This document shows, in pieces, positions 22,258-29,382 of a stretch of 40,300 nucleotides of DNA (the stretch's first letter is position 1; each line of letters opens with the position of its first letter). Location: positions 1 to 40,300 of the forward strand of contig ONOG01000031.1 of NCBI GenBank assembly GCA_900319385.1, given 5' to 3'. Made by a program: the position numbers and the translations under genes. The notes beneath the pieces are model-generated. The model had not been told where the DNA came from and made no database searches. It saw only the letters and a list, made by a program, of their open reading frames with translations. This stretch comes from an uncultured Prevotellaceae bacterium (GTDB lineage: Bacteria; Bacteroidota; Bacteroidia; Bacteroidales; Bacteroidaceae).

Positions 22258-25200
22258 ACCTTTCGGCCTCCGACGATGTAAAGTCCGCGTGGCAGCGACT
22301 CCCAATCCATGTCCAGCCGACGTCCGTCGAGCGTGTAGATGGCGTCGGTACCAGCTTCTGCATTCAGTTCGCTGATGCCTGTCGGAACTGACTTCACCAT
22401 CAGAATGCCCTCGCTAGCCAGACGACTGTAGTCCCACTCCAGACCTTCGGCAGGACGTTCGGGAATGAAGGTCGGTGTGCCGTTCAGGGTGATGGTGCCC
22501 TCACCCGTAAACAGTTTGTATTCCACGTCCGTCTTCCATTCGCCGCTCGTACGTTCGATATCGAATATCGGGTCGTTGAGCGTAATCCGACCAGCCACAT
22601 TGAAGGCATCGGTCTTGGCCTGATAGCCAGTGGCACGCACGTGCATCGTGCTGCCGCTACTCATGCTCAGGGTTCCGGTGAGGGTCAGCGTGCCTACCAC
22701 GCTGCCAGTCGATTTGCCTGCACCCAGCGTGCCACCTCTCTGGACGGTGACCGAAGCCACGGTACCCGTACCACACAGCATGGCTCCATTGTTGACGGTG
22801 ATGGCTCCCGTGGTGGTGGCAGAACCGGCCCGATTGGCCTGAACGATGCCTTCATAGATATTGATGGGAGCTGCGCTCGCACCGGTGAGGGTCAGTGTGC
22901 CTTCGCCGTATTTATTGAGGATAGCGCTTCCGTTGATGATGCCGGCAAAAGTGGTGTTCGTGCCCAGATAGCCCACATTCCATGTGCTGCGAGCCAGTTG
23001 GGCGTCGGCCGCTGTCGAACTGAGCGCACCAATATTGTGGGTGTAAGTCACTTCGTCGGCACTACCCGCCTTGACTCCGACGGCATAGACACCGGCGCCG
23101 AGTTCGAGCGTGGCTTTCGACATGTCGGTAGCTGCGACGAGACGCAACTGACCGCTCGTCGGGTTGAGCGTACCTTCGAACTGTGAGAGATTGGTCGAGA
23201 AGTCGCCGCGAACGTAGGGGAACGAGATCTTCACCGTACCCTCGCCCAGCCATGCTCCCTGCACGGCACAGCGCTGACCACCCACGATGGTGAGCGTCCG
23301 GCTACGGTTGACCGTGATGCGGTTGCGCAGCGTCGGCACCTCTCGGGTCGAGTTGTTATCGAAAATCTTCAGGGTCGAATTGCCCGTGACGGTGAGGTCC
23401 GACGTGGCGGTGCCGAAAGTCGTGTTCCACGTACCCATCGCCAGCGTTCCGGCTTGCAGGACGGTCGCTTTCCACGAGTTGGCACCGGCGTATGTGATGT
23501 TCAACTGACCGCTTCCCGTCTTGACAAGCGTACCATTCGAGCCGACGACCTGTCCCTTCAGGGCCGTCACACCGCTGTTCACCTGGATGGTTGCCTCGTC
23601 GGTGAGGGTGAGGGCGCGGTTGGTTGCTGTGTTGGCATTGTTGATAATGAGCGTAGCCTTTCCGATTTGCCAGTTCTGGGCAGCTGCCGACGCCGCACCG
23701 AGGCTGCTGGGCAGCCCAGCCTCCGCCAGTTCGTTCACTGTCACTGTTCCGCTGTTGATGATGGTGCGACCGGTGTAGGTGTTGTTGACCGTGCTCAGCA
23801 CGAGTTTGCCGCTTCCGTTCATCACCAGGTCACCCGTGCCGCTCAGTCCTCCTTCGCCCTGCACGGTGATGGTCTTCTTCGTCTGTTCAAACGTAATGCC
23901 GCCGATGGGCAGTTGCTCGTCGAGCTGTATCGTGTTCTTCACCGCATCGTCGCCCACTGTCACGTGGTCGCCTGCCACAAATTCGGTAGCCAGGCCGTCG
24001 AGCAGGAAGTTCGGCGTCTGATAGTCCCACATACTGCTCTCGGCACCAGTCCAGCGCACGAATTCCGAAGCCTCGCGCTGCTCATTGACCACCAGCCACA
24101 GGGCATTTTCTTCGTCAACTATCTTGAAGGAAAGTCCCTTCAGTCCGCGCACACTCACCTTCGAAAGGTCGATGGCTTCAGCTCCGTCGGCAGGCTGATA
24201 GCTGAGCAGCTTGTAGCGGCCGGCAGGGAGTTGCTCTTCGTCGGGCACGATGGTGAAGATGAGCTGACCGTCGCCCGTGATGTTCACGTCGCCCTCGACT
24301 GCCACACAGTCGCTCTGTCCTTGGCTGACGTCGATGTCTGCCTCGACAAACAGGCGACGATCGACCGTCAGTCCCTGTTTCAGGGTGAGGATGCCGATGG
24401 GCTGAGCCTCCGTTCCAGGCATGAGGCGGCAACCTTCGTAGTTGAGCGCTCCTTCGAGCACGAGCTTTCCTTGCACAACAGCATTGCCGGCCAGTGTGCC
24501 GCGAGCACGCAGGTGGACGTCGCCCTTGATGTCCTGAGCCTCGAGCGTGCCTTCCGAAATATATGTACCGCCCGTGTGGTTCAGCGGAACATTCACCACG
24601 AAGCGTCCCTGCTGACTCTTCCACAACTGGCCGTCGCCTTCAATGCTTCCTTCGCCACTGATCGTCACGCGCTGTCCTTTCACCGGCATGGCATAGACGA
24701 CGGAAGGACGCACGGCGGATGCGAGGTTGCAGACGGAGTTGGAATGCAGGTCGAACAGCACACTCTGTCCGTCGGCATAGGGAGCAGCCGCCGAACGTTC
24801 GTAGTTCAGGAACCCATTATTCCACGTCGTAGCCGACGGACCGTACACCCCATCCGTCACCATGCAGGGCGGCAGTTGCGGGCGAGGCATGTCGTAACCC
24901 AGGTAGAAGCCTGGATTGGGACTCTGGTAATAGCCTTTGGTCGTGCAGTCGCCGCGGTAGTGCGGGTCTTCCTGCAGACAGTAGATGTTGTCGATGTCGG
25001 TCGCATAGTCGGTTGTAAAGCCTACGATGCCAACATTCACATTATTCTCTTTGTGCAGCAAAATCAGTTCTTCGCGCCAGTCGCCTATGATGTCGCCCCA
25101 GAAGGCGGCACGCTTGGCATATACTGTCGTGTAACGCCAGTTGCTTTCACGGGCTATTTGAATGAGACGTCCTGTTTTCATATCCTCAACATACACGTTG

Positions 25201-26777
25201 TAGTGGCTGTCAGACGTTCCTACGTTCTCACGGTCTAAATCACCATCCCACCAGATGCCTTCGCAGGGATATCGGGATTCAAGTTCGGGGATCAGGTTGC
25301 CCTGCGCGTCATATACACCTCCCATTGTTGACCACATTTCCCAGCCCAAATGGTTGGAGTCGATATCCATGCATTCACCACGTCCCACGTCGCCGACTTC
25401 GGCAAGATACCATTTCTTGATGGCTTCGCCTGTGCCTGCGTCATATAATATCTGACCCAGCATGTCACTCGCATACTGTTGAATGGCAAAACACTCTAAT
25501 CCTGGGCGTTCGGGGTCTATGTCAGATAAGCGGAAACGGTCACCGTGAGCAATGTTGGCGCTCATGACCATACCACCTTTTGGACTCCATCCATAGCCTC
25601 CTGGAATCAGTTCGTCGATGCCGTCGCCATCTACATCACACACACGTACCATGTGGAATTGTGAGGCAGAAGGGTTGCGACCGTAGGCACTGAATGTCGA
25701 TTTGTGATGCCAGTTGCTCGCCGTACCATTTGTCCAGTCGAACGCAAATTCAAACAGATAATAGTGATGCGACCCGTCACGCTCCAGACGGTCTTTTACC
25801 TCAATGCCCAACGAAGGGTGAATGCCGTCGAAATAGCAGATGGCGAACTGGCCACACAGCGAAGCATATTCCAGCCAGTCGTTGTCACCCTTATAGTCCT
25901 GACGATTGTCGCGACCGTATCGGTCCACACCGTCACGCACCTGTGCATAGTCCAACTCTGCTGTTATACGCTCAGCACCGGTCATTCCATCAACGATTGA
26001 CACATAGAAAGGCGGATTGCGACGGTTCTGCGTCGAATAGTCGATGATGCCGTCGCCGTCGGTGTCGCCTGTCGTCTTTCCGTACACATACGTGCCCCAC
26101 GTGTTGTGCGTTGCATCCCAAAAACGAGTTCCGTCGCTACTCTTGACAATCACCTCGGCACGACCGTCGCAGTCGATGTCATACGCCAGCACCATGTCGT
26201 CCTGCCCCTGGTCAATCGCCACGTTCGGCCCCATGTCAATCGTCCACAGCAGCGTGCCGTCACGATGGTAGGCTTGCACCTTGTGACTGCGCGTCGAAAT
26301 GCCCACCGTCGATTTACGGTCTACTACATAGTCCATTTCACCGTCGCCATCCAAGTCGGCAGGCCAGACAAATGAGGTCGTGTAGTCGCTCGGACTTAGA
26401 GGAAAGTCTGGAAAGAGGATATCGACAAACATGTTGCGCATGTCGAACGACTTGACGGTGAACGCTGCACTTGGCTCCGACTCTCGGCCGTCCACGACCG
26501 TCGTCACCGTCACCTTTGCGCCGGCAGGCACCGTCGCTGTCGTCGTCTGCCAGTTGGTGTTCGAGAGCGGCGAGGCGTTCTTTCGCTGACCGTTCACATA
26601 CACATTGTACTTCACGTCTTCAGGCTCCTGGGCCAGCCGACGCCATGTCACCAAAGCATTGGACCCGTTCTGAGCCACCACCACGCCGCGTCCCAGCCGT
26701 TGCTGGATGCGTTGTGCCGACATCGTTGCTGGCAGCAGCGCCAGCATGACGAGCAAGAGGATGTTCTTTGTTTTCAT
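22248..26777 (-). CDS. PL11-type rhamnogalacturonan lyase with autotransporter-type beta-strand repeats
   Basis: 1509 aa with signal peptide (1-21). Residues about 22-110 form an FN3-like domain; about 110-650 match the PL11 rhamnogalacturonan lyase propeller, with calcium-type DGDGEMDYVVD and DVDGDGIDELIPGGYGWSPK motifs and GDIIGDWREELIL. About 700-1400 is Gly/Thr-rich with repeated autotransporter-associated strands (GNGTLVKTGSGQLNITYAGA, KYGEGTLTLTGAS, NNGAMLCGTGTVASVTVQRG). The end (GISELN...YTLDGRR...PRGLYIVGGRKVKK) resembles the C-termini of other secreted proteins here. PL11 alone is normally 600-650 residues. Cleaves the rhamnogalacturonan-I backbone; the repeats may hold it on the surface. 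First gene of an operon with GH2. Confidence 0.9.
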   Translation of the reverse strand: MKTKNILLLVMLALLPATMSAQRIQQRLGRGVVVAQNGSNALVTWRRLAQEPEDVKYNVYVNGQRKNASPLSNTNWQTTTATVPAGAKVTVTTVVDGRESEPSAAFTVKSFDMRNMFVDILFPDFPLSPSDYTTSFVWPADLDGDGEMDYVVDRKSTVGISTRSHKVQAYHRDGTLLWTIDMGPNVAIDQGQDDMVLAYDIDCDGRAEVIVKSSDGTRFWDATHNTWGTYVYGKTTGDTDGDGIIDYSTQNRRNPPFYVSIVDGMTGAERITAELDYAQVRDGVDRYGRDNRQDYKGDNDWLEYASLCGQFAICYFDGIHPSLGIEVKDRLERDGSHHYYLFEFAFDWTNGTASNWHHKSTFSAYGRNPSASQFHMVRVCDVDGDGIDELIPGGYGWSPKGGMVMSANIAHGDRFRLSDIDPERPGLECFAIQQYASDMLGQILYDAGTGEAIKKWYLAEVGDVGRGECMDIDSNHLGWEMWSTMGGVYDAQGNLIPELESRYPCEGIWWDGDLDRENVGTSDSHYNVYVEDMKTGRLIQIARESNWRYTTVYAKRAAFWGDIIGDWREELILLHKENNVNVGIVGFTTDYATDIDNIYCLQEDPHYRGDCTTKGYYQSPNPGFYLGYDMPRPQLPPCMVTDGVYGPSATTWNNGFLNYERSAAAPYADGQSVLFDLHSNSVCNLASAVRPSVVYAMPVKGQRVTISGEGSIEGDGQLWKSQQGRFVVNVPLNHTGGTYISEGTLEAQDIKGDVHLRARGTLAGNAVVQGKLVLEGALNYEGCRLMPGTEAQPIGILTLKQGLTVDRRLFVEADIDVSQGQSDCVAVEGDVNITGDGQLIFTIVPDEEQLPAGRYKLLSYQPADGAEAIDLSKVSVRGLKGLSFKIVDEENALWLVVNEQREASEFVRWTGAESSMWDYQTPNFLLDGLATEFVAGDHVTVGDDAVKNTIQLDEQLPIGGITFEQTKKTITVQGEGGLSGTGDLVMNGSGKLVLSTVNNTYTGRTIINSGTVTVNELAEAGLPSSLGAASAAAQNWQIGKATLIINNANTATNRALTLTDEATIQVNSGVTALKGQVVGSNGTLVKTGSGQLNITYAGANSWKATVLQAGTLAMGTWNTTFGTATSDLTVTGNSTLKIFDNNSTREVPTLRNRITVNRSRTLTIVGGQRCAVQGAWLGEGTVKISFPYVRGDFSTNLSQFEGTLNPTSGQLRLVAATDMSKATLELGAGVYAVGVKAGSADEVTYTHNIGALSSTAADAQLARSTWNVGYLGTNTTFAGIINGSAILNKYGEGTLTLTGASAAPINIYEGIVQANRAGSATTTGAITVNNGAMLCGTGTVASVTVQRGGTLGAGKSTGSVVGTLTLTGTLSMSSGSTMHVRATGYQAKTDAFNVAGRITLNDPIFDIERTSGEWKTDVEYKLFTGEGTITLNGTPTFIPERPAEGLEWDYSRLASEGILMVKSVPTGISELNAEAGTDAIYTLDGRRLDMDWESLPRGLYIVGGRKVKK

Positions 26778-26885
26778 TGTTCTTTATTAGGTATTATTAT
26801 TCGCGTCATTCGTGAAATTCGAGGTAAAAACCTCCACCTGTCATTCGCGTCATTCGCAGTCAAAAACCTGCGTGGTTTTCGGTTG

Positions 26886-26893
26886 CAAAGTTA
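26886..26893 (-). promoter_or_regulatory. -7 element for PL11-GH2 operon
   Basis: TAACTTTG on the minus strand, 109 bases before the PL11 ATG; no clear -33 at standard distance, as expected for an activator-dependent promoter. Confidence 0.5.
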
Positions 26894-27150
26894 GTGCATC
26901 CTGACAAAACAGACTTAAAATCTGGTTGCAGAAAATAATAAAATCGTTGCAAAAGCACCGAAAACAGGGCATTTCCGTGAACAAAGCCCTTAAACCTGTT
27001 GACAGAATAACGACTGAAAGAAATTGGGATAAATTATGATTTAAGTATCGAAAGTTGTGATTCCGTGTGTATCCATTTTTACACCATGAATTGGATGAAT
27101 TACATGAATCAGAGTCATCATTTTAACTTTCGACCTTTAACTTTTACTTA

Positions 27151-27249
27151 GCGATGATGGCTACCATGAATGGTGGATGCTCCGCATCTATACCTCACCA
27201 GCAGACAATAAAGCCGTAAGGCTTCCCTATTCATGGTTGCCCTCATCGC
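27151..27249. other. Large imperfect hairpin downstream of the regulator gene
   Basis: Arms 27151-27171 and 27229-27249 (GCGATGATGGCTACCATGAA; 19 of 21 pair) enclose the small stem AAGCC/GGCTT at 27211-27224. It lies about 100 bases after the regulator stop on the minus strand and could act as a terminator or stable RNA 3' end. Confidence 0.55.
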
Positions 27250-27351
27250 TTCGCAGAATAAAATTTATGCCATTCATGCTATTCATGGTATAAAAAACAA
27301 CTTCCGGAAGTTGAATAACAGGATTATGACGGACAGAACACAATTTCACCC

Positions 27352-28926
27352 TCAGCGGTAATCCTTCGGTGCCACACCGAAGCGTTCCTTGAAGCAACGG
27401 GTGAAATAGCTGGCGTAGGCAAAGCCGACGAGGTCTGCCACTTCGTTGACCGAACGGTCGGTCGTGCGCAAAAGTTCGGCAGCACGGTCCAGACGCAGGT
27501 TGCGCAGAAAGTCGGTGGGAGTCTGACCACAGGCCTGGCGCAGACGCCGATACAGCGCCGCACGACTCATGCACAAGTCGCCTGCCAAGGCATCGACACC
27601 ATAGTCGGGGTCGCTCAAGTGGGCAAGGACAGCCGCCTCGGCCTTGGTCAGCAGTTCGCGGTCGGCCACTGGCATCGACTCCTCTTCCTCCTCCGATGCT
27701 TCTTCGACAGCCGAAGCGTTCGCCACCTTTCGTCTATAAATATAATAAGGTATGCCGACAGCCGGAACGAGCAGCAGGAGCCAGAGCCACCAAAGCGACG
27801 GCGAACTGGAGTCGGGCGTGGGCTGAGGGACATCGACGGCTGTGAGCTGACCCGTCCGCAGGTCGTAGGTGCTGGCGTTGCCCAGTCCGTCGGTCAGCCA
27901 GAGCAGCGAGTCGGCCCGCAGTTCGACCGAACGCAGGTTGTTGCCCGCCGTGAGCACCTCGGCACTGTCGCCGCGCAGCCGGCACAGTCCCATCTCGCGA
28001 CTGATGAAATAGACCGTGCCGTCGGGCGCAGCCACGACATCGCGCACACGTCCTGTCTCGAAAGGCAGTCGGCGGAGCGAATCGGTGGGCAGTTCGTAGC
28101 GATAGAGCGAATGGAACGTAGCAAGATAGTAGGTACTGTCCGCTGCCTCGGCATAGGCTATGAGCAGCGAATCGCGGCGGGCGGCATGGTGCAAAAGCGC
28201 CTCACGCAGCGCACGACTCATGTCGATGTCGGGCTCGGCCACGGTCTGTCCACGGCGCACCATCAGACGTTCGTCGGTCGAGGTTGTTGCCACGATGCAG
28301 TGGCGAAGGGAGTCGTAGTTCAGTTCGGTGATATAGTCGTCGCGGTCCCACGGCAGCGGTTCAAACTCGCGGGCTCTCCGTGGCAGCCGGCACAGGCCGC
28401 CGTTCCAGAGCGAAAGCCACAGCGTGCCGCTGGCATCGAAGGTCAGAGCCACGACGCTGCGACGCTTGCCCTGCCACGAGAATTCGAAGCGGCGCACCAC
28501 GCTGTCGGTCTGCGACTCCACCTCGAGCAGGGTGTTGCGATAGGCCACCCACATCCGTCCTTCACGCCCTTCCAACATGCAGTTCAGGCGCATGTCGCCC
28601 AGTTCCTGGGGCAGGAGCGGACGCACGCTTCGCTGTTGTTTTCCGACGACATAGGCTCCTTTCTTCGTGCCGAACCAGATTTCGCCCTGCGCACGGCATT
28701 CAGCCAGACAGGTCACGTCGTTGCTGCCCAGCAGGTCGGGATGTTCGCGGTCGCTGCGAAAGGCCTCCATCGAGTGTCCGTCGTCGCGGCACAGTCCCCC
28801 ACCCGTCGTGCCATACCACCAGCAGCCCTCGCTGTCCTGCAGCGAGCAGTTGACGTTGGCCATGTGCGGCTGCTGAGCCGACAGGGTCACGGGAAGGAGG
28901 GAAAGGATGAGGACGAGGATAAACAT
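27352..28926 (-). CDS. SusR-like transmembrane regulator (periplasmic propeller sensor plus AraC HTH)
   Basis: 524 aa from the ATG at 28926. A signal/anchor (about 1-20) is followed by a periplasmic sensor (about 22-380) with repeated propeller-type segments (DSEGCWWYGTTGGGLCRDDG, GEIWFGTKKGAYVV, GTLWLSLWNGGLCRL), one membrane helix (WWLWLLLLVPAVGIPYYIY), an acidic linker and an AraC helix-turn-helix at the C-terminus (about 425-524; LAGDLCMSRAALYRRLRQAC, VNEVADLVGFAYASYFTRCF). No histidine kinase or receiver domain is present, so it is not a hybrid two-component protein but built like SusR. It lies between PL11-GH2 and PL1, the likely targets; the ligand is inferred to be a pectin fragment. 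Confidence 0.85.
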   Translation of the reverse strand: MFILVLILSLLPVTLSAQQPHMANVNCSLQDSEGCWWYGTTGGGLCRDDGHSMEAFRSDREHPDLLGSNDVTCLAECRAQGEIWFGTKKGAYVVGKQQRSVRPLLPQELGDMRLNCMLEGREGRMWVAYRNTLLEVESQTDSVVRRFEFSWQGKRRSVVALTFDASGTLWLSLWNGGLCRLPRRAREFEPLPWDRDDYITELNYDSLRHCIVATTSTDERLMVRRGQTVAEPDIDMSRALREALLHHAARRDSLLIAYAEAADSTYYLATFHSLYRYELPTDSLRRLPFETGRVRDVVAAPDGTVYFISREMGLCRLRGDSAEVLTAGNNLRSVELRADSLLWLTDGLGNASTYDLRTGQLTAVDVPQPTPDSSSPSLWWLWLLLLVPAVGIPYYIYRRKVANASAVEEASEEEEESMPVADRELLTKAEAAVLAHLSDPDYGVDALAGDLCMSRAALYRRLRQACGQTPTDFLRNLRLDRAAELLRTTDRSVNEVADLVGFAYASYFTRCFKERFGVAPKDYR

Positions 28927-29050
28927 GGGTATCAACTGAACGATTTATTTCTTACCACGAATGACGGATGCGTACTAAACCACGAATGACACGAAAGAAA
29001 CTTAAAATTAAAAATTAATAATTAAAAATTAAAAGCCTGCCGGTCCGAAC

Positions 29051-29077
29051 ACCCCTCCTTGGGAGGGGGCGGGGGAG
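29051..29077. repeat. GC-rich repeat copy
   Basis: CCCCTCCTTGGGAGGGGGCG plus GGGGAG resembles the right arm of the 16901-17062 element (TCTCGGAGGGGGTCGGGGGG) and is preceded by the same AAAAGCCT start and AT-rich run. Confidence 0.55.
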
Positions 29078-29083
29078 ATAAAA

Positions 29084-29260
29084 CTAAACCACGAATGACA
29101 CGAATGACACGAATACATGAATGATACGGATGTCGGATATATGAAAAAACTAAACCACGAATGACACGAATGACACGAATACATGAATGATACGGATGTC
29201 GAATATATGAAAAAACTAAACCACGAATGACACGATACGGATGTCGAATATATGAAGGCG
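29084..29260 (+). repeat. 66-bp tandem repeat, two full units and a partial third
   Basis: Units start at 29084, 29150 and 29216 (CTAAACCACGAATGACACGA...). Units 1 and 2 differ at one base (GGATAT/GAATAT); the third lacks the middle. Inside each unit TGACACGAA itself is repeated. The complementary ATTCGTGTCATTCGTGCCAT at 29268-29290 lets the whole region fold back on itself. Confidence 0.9.
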
Positions 29261-29382
29261 CAGCCTATTCGTGTCATTCGTGCCATTCGTGGTTTAGTTT
29301 TTGAGTTTTTAAGTTTTTGAGTTTCATTCGTGCCATTCGTGTAATTCGTGGTTCCAATTCATGTATTCGTGCCATTCGTGGT

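Larger units (their letters stand above)
26778..27351. other. 574-base intergenic region
   Basis: No gene supported. Near 26795-26880 are ATTCGCGTCATTCG-type repeats. A -7 element for PL11 lies at 26886, a large hairpin at 27151-27249, and a perfect 14-bp palindrome AACTTCCGGAAGTT at 27299-27312, just past the regulator stop. The rest is AT-rich without visible structure. Confidence 0.6.
28927..29382. other. 456-base repeat region between regulator and PL1
   Basis: Almost wholly repeats: AATTAAAAATTAA runs (about 29000-29035), a GC-rich hairpin copy (29051-29077), 66-bp tandem units (29084-29260), and inverted ATTCGTG.CATTCGTGGTTT segments (29263-29380). No gene seen. Confidence 0.75.

Noticed and set aside
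20044..22281. 745-codon plus frame opposite GH2
   Set aside because: Antisense shadow without recognisable domains.
23454..25238. 594-codon plus frame opposite PL11
   Set aside because: Antisense shadow; PL11 calcium motifs and repeats are on the minus strand.
27619..28989. 456-codon plus frame opposite the SusR-like regulator
   Set aside because: Antisense shadow; AraC helix-turn-helix and membrane helix lie on the minus strand.
29084..29260. Possible CRISPR array
   Set aside because: The repeats are contiguous 66-bp units without unique spacers, and no cas gene is nearby.
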